A stretch of 64,000 bases of DNA from Butyricicoccus_A sp963620595 (GCA_963620595.1 CAVFAY010000002.1:100866-164865); one strand, 5' to 3'; counted from the stretch's first letter, positions 8,888 to 18,024 are shown. The notes: generated by a model not told the origin, from the sequence alone. Numbers and translations are program-made.

Positions 8888-9799
8888 ATGATAGAGAAAG
8901 ACGCAAAACGCGCCATTGCGCTGGGGTATTTTGACGGCGTACATCGCGGGCATCAGGCACTCATGGATCTGGCGGTCAAGCGTGCAAAGGAGAACGGGGC
9001 GATTTCGTCCGTGTTTACGTTTGACACTCATCCGGACACGGTGATTACAGGACAGCGCGTGCCGCTCATCGTGTCAGAGAGCCAACGCGGCGAAGAAATC
9101 CGTGAGCGAGGCGGCGTAGACGAGGTGATTTTTGCCCATTTCAATGGTGAGTTACGCAATTTGGAATGGCAAAAATTTGTGGATGACGTACTGGTGGGAC
9201 AGTTTCATGCCTGCTGGATCATTACGGGAGAAAATAACCACTTTGGCTACCGTGGACAAGGCAATCCGGAGCGGCTCAAAGCGGAGTGTGAACGCTTGGG
9301 CATCGGCTGTGACATTGTCAAGAATGTCTCGATTGACGGCATTGTGGTCAGCTCGACCTATATTCGACAGCAGATAGCGATGGGAAACATGGAACAGGCT
9401 GCCAAGTTCCTGGGACATCCGTATGCCCTGACCGGCGTGGTGCAGCACGGCAGACAGGTGGGAAGAACCATCGGGTATCGCACGGTCAATTTGGAACTGC
9501 CGCCGGAAATGCAGGCTCCGCCGTTCGGTGTGTATATCTCCCGCGTCATTGCAGACGGACAGGCACATATTGCCGTGACCAACATCGGCGTTCATCCGAC
9601 GTTTGGATTGGGCGATAAGGCGTGTGTCGAACCGCATATCCTAGACTTTGACGGAGATTTGTATGGAAAGCGGATTGAAGTGGAGCTGCTGCATTTTCTG
9701 CGTCCGGAACAGCAGTTTTCAGACACGGAACAGCTCAAGCAGGCAATCGCACAGGACATTGCGGATACAAGAGAATACTTTGCTCGTGAGAAGCAATGA
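8888..9799 (+). CDS. ribF: Bifunctional riboflavin kinase / FAD synthetase RibF
   Basis: This 303-residue protein makes FMN and then FAD from riboflavin. The N-terminal FAD synthetase half shows the nucleotidyl-transferase motif ALGYFDGVHRGHQAL and SSTYIRQQIAMGN. The C-terminal riboflavin kinase half shows GRTIGYRTVNLELP, GVYISRV and GVHPTFG. The N-terminus is short compared with most RibF proteins but retains the HxGH-type motif. FAD made here would be the donor for ApbE, encoded near 45 kb in this window. Confidence 0.93.
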   Translation: MIEKDAKRAIALGYFDGVHRGHQALMDLAVKRAKENGAISSVFTFDTHPDTVITGQRVPLIVSESQRGEEIRERGGVDEVIFAHFNGELRNLEWQKFVDDVLVGQFHACWIITGENNHFGYRGQGNPERLKAECERLGIGCDIVKNVSIDGIVVSSTYIRQQIAMGNMEQAAKFLGHPYALTGVVQHGRQVGRTIGYRTVNLELPPEMQAPPFGVYISRVIADGQAHIAVTNIGVHPTFGLGDKACVEPHILDFDGDLYGKRIEVELLHFLRPEQQFSDTEQLKQAIAQDIADTREYFAREKQ

Positions 9800-9804
9800 G
9801 ACAG

Positions 9805-9846
9805 AGGGATTCTGCGTCCAATGCGGCGGAGAATCTCTTTTTTTGT
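9805..9846 (+). terminator. Terminator after ribF
   Basis: An imperfect stem (AGAGGGATTCT with GGAGAATCTCT) is followed by a run of seven T. It ends the translation operon. Confidence 0.65.
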
Positions 9847-9907
9847 ACAGCAAATCGCGGGTATGTTGATAAATTGCTTGAAATTTTACCATTTGCGCAA
9901 AACTTTC

Positions 9908-9936
9908 TTGAAATACCGAGCAAAATATCATATGAT
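9908..9936 (+). promoter_or_regulatory. Sigma-A promoter of trmL
   Basis: TTGAAA (9908-9913) and TATGAT (9931-9936) are 17 bases apart, 52 bases before the trmL start codon. Confidence 0.65.
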
Positions 9937-9988
9937 AGGTATACATGACAGCCTTTGCGCTGTTGATAGAGGAAAAAGGAGACAATTT

Positions 9989-10474
9989 ATGCTTGGCATC
10001 GTTTTGGTGGAACCGGAAATTCCACAGAATACTGGAAACATTGCGCGTACCTGCGCAGTGACTGGCTGCACGCTGCATCTGGTCGGACCGTTGGGATTTT
10101 CCATTGATGATAAAAAACTCAAGCGGGCGGGATTGGATTACTGGCATTTGCTCGATGTGCGGTATTATGATTCTCTCGATGAATTTTGGGAAAAGAACCC
10201 GAATGGCACGTATTTTTACGCCACCAGCAAGGGACAGCAGCGTCACACAGATGTATCCTATCCGCCGAATGCTTATCTGCTGTTTGGCAAGGAGACCAAG
10301 GGATTGCCGGAGCATTTGCTCGCGCAGCATCCCGAGCGCTGCATTCGCATCCCAATGCGGGAGGGTGCGCGCTGCCTGAACCTGTCCAACAGCGTTGCCG
10401 TTGTCGTATATGAAGCACTGCGGCAGAATGACTTCGCGGATCTGTGCAGTGCAGGTTCGTTCCCGGAGGTATAA
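9989..10474 (+). CDS. trmL: tRNA (cytidine/uridine-34-2'-O)-methyltransferase TrmL
   Basis: A 161-residue SPOUT-family methyltransferase. The start motif GIVLVEPEIPQNTGNIARTC is the TrmL hallmark. The C-terminal knot shows LLFGKETKGLPEHLL, IPMREGARCLNLSNSVAVVV. It methylates the wobble ribose of leucine tRNAs. The start at 9989 follows AAAAGGAG. A longer in-frame reading would begin inside the preceding terminator region. Confidence 0.93.
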   Translation: MLGIVLVEPEIPQNTGNIARTCAVTGCTLHLVGPLGFSIDDKKLKRAGLDYWHLLDVRYYDSLDEFWEKNPNGTYFYATSKGQQRHTDVSYPPNAYLLFGKETKGLPEHLLAQHPERCIRIPMREGARCLNLSNSVAVVVYEALRQNDFADLCSAGSFPEV

Positions 10475-10479
10475 AAGAG

Positions 10480-11367
10480 ATGACAGATAAGAGAACAGAA
10501 AAGATTTGTATTTTTACCGATTCTGCTTCGGACATTACCCACGAAGAGGCAGAACGTTGGGATATCAAAGTGGCGCCGCTGCATGTCACCGTGGATGACA
10601 AGACGTTTTTGGAATATTATGAAATCAGCCCGCAGGAGTATTGGAAGATGCTGGAGGAGAGCGAGAACTTCCCGCAGACTTCACAGGTCGGCATGGAATG
10701 GTTTTTGAATCTCTATAAGCAGGCGTATGAAGATGGCTGTACGCACTGCATCGGCGTGCTTATCAATGGCTCTGGCTCCGGTACCTATCAGGCGGCGTGT
10801 ATCACGCGCGATATGTTCTATGACGAGTACGGCGAGAATATGGTCATTGAGCTGATTGATTCGCGTTGCTATTCGTATACATACGGAAAGGTAGCTGTAG
10901 CTGGCGCAAAGATGCGTGCAGAGGGCAAATCCTTTGCGGAGATTTCCGCAGAGATGAACAGCCTCGTCAAGGGCATGAAAGCATATGTCGGCATCTATAA
11001 TCTGCGCATTTTGCGCAAGAGCGGGCGCATTTCCGGCGGTGCAGCCTTTGTCGGCGATGCATTGGGTCTGCGGCCGATTGCGGTTGTATTTGACGGCTCC
11101 GTCGATGTCATGTGCAAGGTGCGCGGCGACAAGGCGGTTGCCAATAAGATCGCAGATTTGGCGGCACAGGATGCTGTGGATCGGGAGCATCAGACGGTGC
11201 GCATCATGTACGGCGATGTGTCGGAAGAACAGATTCAGGCTCTAGAGGATAAGCTCAGAGAAAAGGGATTCCGCGATATTGAGCGCAGTCCGCTGGGCAT
11301 TATGGTTACCTCGAACACGGGTCCGAAGGCACTGGGCGTCATTTTTCGAGGCGCACCGCGGGCGTAA
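10480..11367 (+). CDS. DegV family fatty-acid-binding protein
   Basis: A 295-residue protein of the DegV fold. It has IFTDSASDITHEEAERW at the N-terminus, a ligand-loop region SQVGMEWFLNLY, GSGSGTYQAA and a C-terminal domain ending VTSNTGPKALGVIF. DegV/FakB proteins bind a fatty acid; FakB-type members pass it to the FakA kinase as acyl-phosphate. No fakA gene lies nearby, so the partner is elsewhere or absent. The start follows GGAGGT by eight bases and lies 5 bases after the trmL stop, so the two genes are probably cotranscribed. Confidence 0.85.
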   Translation: MTDKRTEKICIFTDSASDITHEEAERWDIKVAPLHVTVDDKTFLEYYEISPQEYWKMLEESENFPQTSQVGMEWFLNLYKQAYEDGCTHCIGVLINGSGSGTYQAACITRDMFYDEYGENMVIELIDSRCYSYTYGKVAVAGAKMRAEGKSFAEISAEMNSLVKGMKAYVGIYNLRILRKSGRISGGAAFVGDALGLRPIAVVFDGSVDVMCKVRGDKAVANKIADLAAQDAVDREHQTVRIMYGDVSEEQIQALEDKLREKGFRDIERSPLGIMVTSNTGPKALGVIFRGAPRA

Positions 11368-11399
11368 AGGAAAGGTTTTGCTGAAAAATTCGTAAAATC

Positions 11400-11435
11400 G
11401 CGTACTTTTTGAGAAAATTATCTTGAAAAGTACGC
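11400..11435 (+). promoter_or_regulatory. Inverted repeat overlapping the pgk -35 box
   Basis: GCGTACTTTT (11400-11409) and AAAAGTACGC (11426-11435) form perfect 10-base arms 16 bases apart. The right arm covers the -35 hexamer of the pgk promoter. No T-run follows, so it is a better candidate for an operator than for a terminator of the preceding gene. Confidence 0.5.
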
Positions 11436-11451
11436 CGTAAGACGGTATAAT
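11423..11451 (+). promoter_or_regulatory. Sigma-A promoter of pgk
   Basis: TTGAAA (11423-11428) and TATAAT (11446-11451) have a 17-base spacer. The untranslated leader is about 75 bases. Confidence 0.75.
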
Positions 11452-11530
11452 TTTTCAGTGGAAACGCAATAATACCTGCGATTTCTCTCTCTATCGAACG
11501 TTGTTCCAGTTAAAATAAGGAGTGTTATTT

Positions 11531-12736
11531 ATGGACTACAATAAGAAGAATGTCACGGACATCAACGTAACAGGCAAGAAGGTTCTGCTGCGCTGCGATT
11601 TTAACGTCCCGATGGCAAAGGACGGAAGCGGCGTCATCACCGATGACAAGCGCATTCGTGCAGCTCTGCCGACCATCCAGTATCTGCTGGAGCATGATGC
11701 AGCTGTTATTGCATGCTCCCATATGGGCAAGCCAAAGGGCGAGTGGAAGCCGGAGCTGTCTATGGCACCGGTTGCAAAGCGCCTGAGCGAGCTGCTGGGC
11801 AAGGATGTTATTCTGGCAAAGGACATTGTAGGCGAGGACGCAAAGGCAAAGGCTGCTGCTCTGAAGCCGGGTCAGATCCTGCTGCTGGAGAATCTGCGCT
11901 ATGACAATGGCGAGACCAAGAATGATCCGGCATTTGCAAAGGCACTGGCTGATCTGGCTGGCGCTGATGGTATCTATGTATCCGATGCATTCGGTACCGT
12001 ACACCGCGCACATGCTTCTACCGCAGGCGTTGCTGCTTATCTGCCGGCAGTTTCCGGTTTCCTGATTCAGAAGGAGCTGGAGGTTATCGGCGGCGCACTG
12101 GCAGCTCCGAAGCGTCCGCTGGTTGCTATTCTGGGCGGCTCGAAGGTATCCTCCAAGATCGGCGTTATCAACAACCTGCTGGAAATCGCTGACACCATCA
12201 TCATCGGCGGCGGCATGGCATACACCTTCTCTGCAGCACAGGGCGGCAAGATCGGCGACTCTCTGCTGGAGGAAGACTGGAAGGGCTATGCACTCGAGAT
12301 GATCGAGAAGGCAAAGGCAAAGGGCGTCAAGCTCCTGCTGCCGGTTGACACCGTGATTGCTGATGCATTTGCAGCTGACGCAAACTCCGATGTTGTAGAG
12401 TCCGGCAATATTCCGGACGGCTGGCAGGGTCTGGACATTGGTCCGAAGACTGTTGAGCTGTACTGCGATGCAGTAAAGGACGCAGGTACGGTTATCTGGA
12501 ATGGTCCGATGGGCGTATTTGAGTTTGAGAAGTTTGCAGTAGGCACCAAGGCTGTTGCTGAAGCACTGAGTAAGACCGATGCGATCACCATCATCGGCGG
12601 CGGCGATTCCGCAGCAGCAGTTCAGCAGTTGGGCTACGCAGACAAGATGACCCATATCTCCACTGGCGGCGGCGCTTCTCTGGAGTTTATGGAAGGTAAG
12701 GTTCTGCCGGGCATTGCTTGCCTCCAGGACAAGTAA
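11531..12736 (+). CDS. pgk: Phosphoglycerate kinase
   Basis: A 401-residue glycolytic enzyme converting 1,3-bisphosphoglycerate and ADP to 3-phosphoglycerate and ATP. Visible motifs are KVLLRCDFNVPM (substrate site), SHMGKPKGE, DAFGTVHRAHASTAG, the nucleotide-site strand VAILGGSKVSSKIGVI, and the C-terminal IIGGGDSAAAV. The ATG at 11531 has AAGGAG eight bases upstream. An upstream GTG at 11522 is part of that ribosome site. First of a pgk-tpiA-gpmI cluster; gap is not in this window. Confidence 0.97.
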   Translation: MDYNKKNVTDINVTGKKVLLRCDFNVPMAKDGSGVITDDKRIRAALPTIQYLLEHDAAVIACSHMGKPKGEWKPELSMAPVAKRLSELLGKDVILAKDIVGEDAKAKAAALKPGQILLLENLRYDNGETKNDPAFAKALADLAGADGIYVSDAFGTVHRAHASTAGVAAYLPAVSGFLIQKELEVIGGALAAPKRPLVAILGGSKVSSKIGVINNLLEIADTIIIGGGMAYTFSAAQGGKIGDSLLEEDWKGYALEMIEKAKAKGVKLLLPVDTVIADAFAADANSDVVESGNIPDGWQGLDIGPKTVELYCDAVKDAGTVIWNGPMGVFEFEKFAVGTKAVAEALSKTDAITIIGGGDSAAAVQQLGYADKMTHISTGGGASLEFMEGKVLPGIACLQDK

Positions 12737-12752
12737 TCATTTCGTTCAGTCC

Positions 12753-12775
12753 GTTCCCCTGCGCGGCAGGGGAAC
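12753..12775 (+). terminator. Hairpin after pgk (no clear U-tract)
   Basis: GTTCCCCTG pairs with CAGGGGAAC around a short loop. No T-run follows, so it may be an mRNA-stabilising or processing hairpin between pgk and tpiA rather than a terminator. Confidence 0.45.
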
Positions 12776-12821
12776 GCTGAAATATATTTAATTAGGATTT
12801 TTCAGGAAGGGGAAAACCAAT

Positions 12822-13610
12822 ATGAATCGCAGATATCGCAAGACTATTATCGCTGGTAACTGGAAGATGAACATGACCCCGAGCCAGGCAAAGGCTCTGA
12901 TCGAAGAGCTGAAGCCGATGGTAAGCAAGGTCAAGTGGTGTGAGATGGTACTGTGCGTACCGTACGTAGACATCCCGACTGCTGTAAAGGCTGCTAAGGG
13001 CTCCAAGATTGCTATCGGTGCAGAGAACATGCACTTCGAGCCGAAGGGCGCTTACACCGGTGAAGTTTCCGCTGATATGCTCAAGGAGTGCGGCGTAAAG
13101 TACGTAATTATCGGTCATTCCGAGCGTCGTCAGTACTTCAATGAGACCGATGAGAATGTAAACAAGAAGGTAAAGGTTGCTCTGGAAGCAGGCTTCCGCC
13201 CGATCGTTTGCGTTGGTGAGTCTCTGACCGAGCGCGAGCAGGACGTATGGTACGAAGTAATCCGCAAGCAGGTTAAGATCGCTGTTCAGGGCGTATCCGT
13301 TGACGACATCAAGAAGGTTGTCATCGCTTACGAGCCGATCTGGGCTATTGGCACCGGCAAGACTGCTACTGCTGACCAGGCAAACGAGGTTTGCTCTGCA
13401 ATCCGTGATTGCCTGCGCGAGCTGTACGGCGCACGCGCTGCACGTGCTATCACCATCCAGTACGGTGGTTCTATGAACGCAAAGAATGCAGCTGAGCTGC
13501 TGAGCAAGCCGGACGTAGACGGCGGCCTCATCGGCGGCGCTTCTCTGAAGGCTCCGGACTTCTTTGCAATCATCGAAGCTGCACAGGATCCGGCTCCGGC
13601 AGCAGAATAA
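12822..13610 (+). CDS. tpiA: Triosephosphate isomerase
   Basis: A 262-residue TIM barrel interconverting dihydroxyacetone phosphate and glyceraldehyde-3-phosphate. It shows the N-terminal AGNWKMNMTPSQA, the electrophilic His in VIIGHSERRQ, the catalytic Glu in VIAYEPIWAIGTGKTAT and the phosphate loop QYGGSMNAKN. A short Ala/Pro-rich tail (DPAPAAE) is appended. GGAAGGGG lies before the ATG. The codon bias is strong, as expected for a highly expressed glycolytic gene. Confidence 0.97.
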   Translation: MNRRYRKTIIAGNWKMNMTPSQAKALIEELKPMVSKVKWCEMVLCVPYVDIPTAVKAAKGSKIAIGAENMHFEPKGAYTGEVSADMLKECGVKYVIIGHSERRQYFNETDENVNKKVKVALEAGFRPIVCVGESLTEREQDVWYEVIRKQVKIAVQGVSVDDIKKVVIAYEPIWAIGTGKTATADQANEVCSAIRDCLRELYGARAARAITIQYGGSMNAKNAAELLSKPDVDGGLIGGASLKAPDFFAIIEAAQDPAPAAE

Positions 13611-13629
13611 GGATAAAGAACGATGAGAA

Positions 13630-13677
13630 TCGGCGGGCTGCTTTGCGAATTGGTGGTCCGCCGTTCTGCTGTTTTTT
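13630..13677 (+). terminator. Probable terminator after tpiA
   Basis: An imperfect stem, CGGCGGGCTGC with GGTGGTCCGCCG, is followed by TGTTTTTT. Pairing is imperfect, so partial read-through to gpmI is possible; no strong promoter is seen between here and gpmI. Confidence 0.45.
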
Positions 13678-13792
13678 GACCCATTGGCACATGCTGCTGC
13701 ACTTTTGGTGTCCTGTTGGGTAACCGGCGCGGCACCGTCCCTTTCCGAGACAGCATGAAAAAATAAGGATTTTTTTGGAAATGAGGTTCAAC

Positions 13793-15316
13793 ATGAAAAA
13801 ACCGTTAATTCTGATTATCATGGACGGCTTTGGTCTGCGCGACAGCGATATGGGCAATGCGATCCATGCCGCAAAGCATCCGAACTTGACCCGTTTGTTT
13901 AACGAATATCCGACCACCCAGTTGGGTGCATCCGGTATGGATGTTGGTCTGCCGGACGGACAGATGGGCAACAGTGAGGTTGGCCATACCAATATCGGCG
14001 CAGGCCGCGTTGTGTATCAGGAACTGACCCGCATCACGAAGAGCATTCAGGACGGTCCGTTCTTTGACAACGAAGCATTCCTCGGCGCGGTGGAAAACTG
14101 CAAGAAGAATGATAGTGCTCTGCACATCTTTGGTCTGCTCAGCGATGGCGGCGTGCACTCGCATATTGAGCATATCTTCGGTCTGCTGGATCTGGCAAAG
14201 AAGAATGGTCTGACCAAGGTATTTGTACACTGCTTCATGGATGGCCGTGATGTTCCGCCGACTTCCGGCATTGATTTTGTCAAGAAGCTGCAGGCAAAGC
14301 TGGATGAAATCGGCATCGGCAAAATCGCTACCATCAACGGCAGATACTATGCGATGGATCGTGACAACCGCTTTGAGCGTCTGGTCAAGGCATATTCCGC
14401 CATGGTATACGGCGAGGGCGAGTATTTTGATGATCCGGTAGCCGCTGTACAGGCGTCCTACGATGCAGATGTTACCGATGAATTTATTGTTCCGGTTGTT
14501 ACCGCAAAGGATGGTCAGATTAAGGCAAACGATTCCATTATTTTTGCAAACTTCCGCCCGGATCGTGCGCGTGAAATCACCCGTACGTTCGTTGATCCGG
14601 AGTTCACCGGTTTTGAGCGCAAGAATGGTTTCTTCCCGGTATACTTTGTTTGCATGACCCAGTACGATGCGACCATGCCGAACGTGCATGTCGCATTTAA
14701 GCCGCAGCAGCTTGTCAATACCTTTGGCGAGTATATCGCAGACAATGGCCTGACACAGCTGCGTATCGCAGAGACTGAGAAGTATGCGCATGTTACGTTC
14801 TTCTTTAACGGCGGCGTTGAGGCTCCGTACAAGAATGAGTCCCGTGACCTGATTGCTTCTCCGAAGGTTGCCACCTATGATATGCAGCCTGAGATGAGTG
14901 CATACAAGGTTTGCGACAAGGTTGTTGAGGAAATCAAGAGCGGCAAGTTCGACGTCATCATTTTGAATTACGCAAACTGCGACATGGTCGGCCATACCGG
15001 CGTATTTGACGCAGCTGTTGAGGCTGTACAGGCAGTAGATACCTGTGTTGGCAAGACGGTCGATGCGATTCTGGAAATGGGCGGCGTGGCAATGATTACC
15101 GCTGACCACGGCAATGCAGACCAGATGTTGGAAGAGGATGGTGTATCTCCGTTCACCGCACATTCCTGCAATCCGGTTCCGTTCTGCGTTGTCGGCTATC
15201 CGGACTGCAAGAAGCTGAATCCGGGTCGTTTGGCAGATATTGCACCGACGATGCTGCAGGTTCTCGGCCTGGAGAAGCCGGCAGAGATGGACGGCGAGTC
15301 TCTGATCGTAAAGTAA
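13793..15316 (+). CDS. gpmI: 2,3-bisphosphoglycerate-independent phosphoglycerate mutase
   Basis: A 507-residue alkaline-phosphatase superfamily enzyme. It converts 3- to 2-phosphoglycerate through a phosphoserine. The metal site starts in LIIMDGFGLRDS and the catalytic Ser is in GQMGNSEVGHTNIGAGR. Other metal ligands lie in CDMVGHTGVFDA and TADHGNADQM. The insert domain FMDGRDVPPTS is present. GAGGT six bases before ATG 13793 fixes the start; the in-frame ATG at 13775 has no ribosome site. Confidence 0.97.
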   Translation: MKKPLILIIMDGFGLRDSDMGNAIHAAKHPNLTRLFNEYPTTQLGASGMDVGLPDGQMGNSEVGHTNIGAGRVVYQELTRITKSIQDGPFFDNEAFLGAVENCKKNDSALHIFGLLSDGGVHSHIEHIFGLLDLAKKNGLTKVFVHCFMDGRDVPPTSGIDFVKKLQAKLDEIGIGKIATINGRYYAMDRDNRFERLVKAYSAMVYGEGEYFDDPVAAVQASYDADVTDEFIVPVVTAKDGQIKANDSIIFANFRPDRAREITRTFVDPEFTGFERKNGFFPVYFVCMTQYDATMPNVHVAFKPQQLVNTFGEYIADNGLTQLRIAETEKYAHVTFFFNGGVEAPYKNESRDLIASPKVATYDMQPEMSAYKVCDKVVEEIKSGKFDVIILNYANCDMVGHTGVFDAAVEAVQAVDTCVGKTVDAILEMGGVAMITADHGNADQMLEEDGVSPFTAHSCNPVPFCVVGYPDCKKLNPGRLADIAPTMLQVLGLEKPAEMDGESLIVK

Positions 15317-15339
15317 GGATTATTCAGACAAACAATAAC

Positions 15340-15389
15340 GGCAGACTGCGCGTTCCCTGTATGAGAGAACGGCGGTCTGCCGCTTTTTT
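15340..15389 (+). terminator. Terminator after gpmI
   Basis: A long stem, GGCAGACTGCGCGTTC with GAACGGCGGTCTGCC, is followed by TTTTTT. It separates gpmI from the convergent exporter gene. Confidence 0.85.
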
Positions 15390-15391
15390 CT

Positions 15392-16315
15392 TTACATGTG
15401 AATCAGCTCGTTGAGGTAGTCGTTAGAGTCAAGAAAGACATTTAAGTAATAATTAAATACCGTTGTGTCCTCCTCGTGACAGACGCCGGTCAGGATATTT
15501 TCGGTGTGTTCCTGCGGGTCATTTGACAACCCGATTTGCTTCATGCGGGCAAGATTTTCTTGAGAAGGACTTGGCGTAGTGTCAATGCTGCAAATACTAA
15601 TGAGAGCATCGCGCATTTTCCACAGCAGCTGCTGACAGCCGCGCAGATAAGCGACCTGTGATTTTTTGAGAGAAATGTTCATGCGCTCATCCAACAAAAT
15701 ATTGATGGAACTGTCCAGTTGGTTGATGTGCTTGCGCAAATCACGCAGATCGGGAATTCTGCCGAGCAAGACGCGCTCTTTGAGCAGCGGCAGCATGGCT
15801 TGCTGCGCACTCAGAATGCCCTTTCTCGTGCGCTCAGCGCTGTTGTACGGACGAATCAGCATGTTTACAGCAAGAGCGATAATGGTGCCGATGACGGTCT
15901 CACGAAAGCGCAGGAGACCGTAAATAATCGTACCGGATGCCGGAATATCTTTGAGACAGCAGCAGAATACAACACACGCCAGATTGGTGATCGTCGGTTT
16001 CATGTGTAGAAGATTACACACGGAAATCATGATGATAACGCCGATGAAACAGGTGATTTCAAAATATCCGGTAAAATTTATGACGAAAATCATAGCGAGC
16101 AGCGCGCCGACTAAGTTTCCGATAATCATATCTCGCGCAGAGCGGAGGGAAGCGGTAATAGACGCTTCCATACAACCTAACGCGCCAATGGCGAGAAAGG
16201 GAGGATATGGACTGTTGATAACATAGCCCATAGAAACGGCAAGACCACAGGCGAGTGCGGTTTTGAATGTGCGCATACCGATGAGAAATGGTGTGTGCTT
16301 TTTGAGATGCTTCAT
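15392..16315 (-). CDS. FUSC/aromatic acid exporter-like membrane protein
   Basis: A 307-residue protein with five to six hydrophobic N-terminal segments (residues 15-145) and a soluble helical C-terminal half (about 170-300, ILDERMNISLKKSQVAYLRG). The layout fits the ArAE/FUSC-like family (DUF939-type), thought to export aromatic acids. The start uses GGAGG six bases before ATG 16315. It is convergent with gpmI. Substrate is unknown. Confidence 0.75.
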   Translation of the reverse strand: MKHLKKHTPFLIGMRTFKTALACGLAVSMGYVINSPYPPFLAIGALGCMEASITASLRSARDMIIGNLVGALLAMIFVINFTGYFEITCFIGVIIMISVCNLLHMKPTITNLACVVFCCCLKDIPASGTIIYGLLRFRETVIGTIIALAVNMLIRPYNSAERTRKGILSAQQAMLPLLKERVLLGRIPDLRDLRKHINQLDSSINILLDERMNISLKKSQVAYLRGCQQLLWKMRDALISICSIDTTPSPSQENLARMKQIGLSNDPQEHTENILTGVCHEEDTTVFNYYLNVFLDSNDYLNELIHM

Positions 16316-16370
16316 GGCAGCCTCCTTCAAGCATATAGAAATTCATTCATGAAAAAACTACGTATTTGTT

Positions 16371-16400
16371 ATTATAACACGGAGAGAAAGATCGCGCCAA
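16371..16400 (-). promoter_or_regulatory. Promoter of the FUSC-like gene
   Basis: Reading leftward, TTGGCG (16400-16395) and a perfect TATAAT (16376-16371) are 18 bases apart. The 340-base gap 16316-16656 holds this promoter and, on the other strand, TTGACA at 16502-16507 with TAACAT at 16526-16531 as the likely promoter of the next gene. Nothing else is seen. Confidence 0.6.
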
Positions 16401-16656
16401 GCGCTTTACCCAAAATGTGTATAGACTGACGGATATTGGTGTATTTGCTGTGAAAACACACAAAGAACATTGGAAAAATTGGGGATATTTTCACATATAG
16501 ATTGACAGATGGGATTTCTGTGTGGTAACATATAACTGATTCAAAATGCGTTTTTGCTCTGCATGGTATGTGAGCTGTTGCGCCGAAGTTTTGGCGGAAA
16601 AACGTGAGTCAATTACCCCGCGGACACCCGCGCGACAATGAGAGGAAGATTTGATT

Positions 16657-17028
16657 ATGTGCGCAAAGAAAAAGAACAGCAGCCTCAAGAAAAAAATCGG
16701 TATTGGCGTGGCAGTTGCCGGCGCTGCTGCTGGTGCTGTTGCCGCAGGTGTAGCAGCATATAAACACAGCAAGAGCGAACAGGTTTACCACGAGGCAGAA
16801 CTCAAGGCAATGAGTGAGTTGGATGATCTGAATGCAGAAAATGCAGCCTGTGAGGAATGCGAGGCCGCAAATGAGACCGGTGCAGCAGCCGAAGAGCAGC
16901 TGAGCATGGAAGAAACCGTTCCGGTAGAAGAGGCACCGGAAGAAGACGAAGAAACGCCGGAGAAGCCGGAAGAGACAGAAGAGGAAGCTCCGGCTGAAGA
17001 GGAAAAAACAGCAGAAGAAGAGGAATAA
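16657..17028 (+). CDS. Small membrane-anchored protein with acidic tail, function unknown
   Basis: A 123-residue protein. A Lys-rich N-terminus (CAKKKNSSLKKK) is followed by one Gly/Ala-rich hydrophobic segment (residues 15-38) resembling the YtxH anchor. The rest is very acidic, with about 45 residues almost entirely Glu, Pro, Ala and Thr. The tail is low complexity and probably disordered. ATG 16657 follows AGAGGAAG. I do not recognise a specific family, and neighbours give no clue. Confidence 0.6.
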   Translation: MCAKKKNSSLKKKIGIGVAVAGAAAGAVAAGVAAYKHSKSEQVYHEAELKAMSELDDLNAENAACEECEAANETGAAAEEQLSMEETVPVEEAPEEDEETPEKPEETEEEAPAEEEKTAEEEE

Positions 17029-17136
17029 GGTTTTCTCATCCGCGGACGGTACAGAGGTACCGTCCGTTTTTGCGTCTGGAAAAGTGCAGAGAAATATGCT
17101 ATACTATACCAATACCCCTGAAAGGAGTCATTATCT

Positions 17137-18003
17137 ATGAGATATGAAGGCAGAGTATTTCGTCCGCCGTCTGAGGCCTACAGTCTGATCGTACAGGTTA
17201 CGGTGGGATGTAGCCATAATAAATGCACATTCTGTGATATGTACAAGGAAAAACGCTTCCACCTGCGCAAGTTGGAGGACGTTTTGGAGGATTTCAACAT
17301 CGCACGCAGACAGTACCGCTATATTGAACGCGTCTTTCTCGCAGACGGTGATGCGCTGATTCGAAAGACAGAGGATCTCGTGACCATCCTAAAGCACATC
17401 CGAAAGGTGATTCCAGAATGCCAGCGCGTAACCAGCTATGGTTCTCCGAAAAGCATCCTGACCAAATCTCCGGAGGATTTGCAGCTGTTGCATTCGCTGG
17501 GATTGGAAATGATTTATTTGGGTCTGGAGTCCGGCAATGAGCAAGTGCTCAAACACATCAACAAGGGCGTGACAGTAGAAGATGTCATCCGCGCCGGTCA
17601 GATGGTGAAGGACGCCGGTATGAAGCTGTCTGTCACTGCCATCAGTGGTTTAGGCGGCACAGAGATGTGGAAAGAGCACGCGATTGACACGGCAAAGGCA
17701 TTTTCCCGCATGAAGCCGGATTATATCGGCTTGCTCACGCTGATGTTTGAGGGCGATGTGCCACTGCGCCGCGAGTGCGAGGCGGGCAAATTCCACTTGC
17801 TCACCGCACCGCAGGTAGCCAAGGAAACTCTGCTGATGCTGGAGAACATTGACAGCGAGGGTAGTATATTCCGCTCGAACCATGCATCTAATTATCTGAC
17901 ACTCAAGGGAACGCTCAATCGAGACCGCGAAGCCATGTGCGAGCAGATTCGCAAGGCACTGGAACGCGGCGGATATAAAAAAGAATATTTCCGCGCCCTG
18001 TGA
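17137..18003 (+). CDS. Radical SAM protein (paralogue of the 62 kb gene)
   Basis: A 288-residue protein with the radical SAM cluster motif in VGCSHNKCTFCDMY (CX4CX2C spacing), MIYLGLESGNEQVLKHINKG and the partial TIM barrel typical of the Elp3/HemN-like superfamily without extra C-terminal domains. It probably binds one [4Fe-4S] cluster and S-adenosylmethionine. The substrate is not evident. The gene at 62062-62946 encodes a clear paralogue (shared start pattern and VTVGC-H-CTFC). The AAAGGAG ribosome site supports ATG 17137. Confidence 0.85.
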   Translation: MRYEGRVFRPPSEAYSLIVQVTVGCSHNKCTFCDMYKEKRFHLRKLEDVLEDFNIARRQYRYIERVFLADGDALIRKTEDLVTILKHIRKVIPECQRVTSYGSPKSILTKSPEDLQLLHSLGLEMIYLGLESGNEQVLKHINKGVTVEDVIRAGQMVKDAGMKLSVTAISGLGGTEMWKEHAIDTAKAFSRMKPDYIGLLTLMFEGDVPLRRECEAGKFHLLTAPQVAKETLLMLENIDSEGSIFRSNHASNYLTLKGTLNRDREAMCEQIRKALERGGYKKEYFRAL

Positions 18004-18024
18004 TGAAATGAGAAGAAATATACA

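Noticed and set aside
11525..15163. Long leftward frames opposite pgk and gpmI
   Set aside because: Shadows of highly expressed glycolytic genes.
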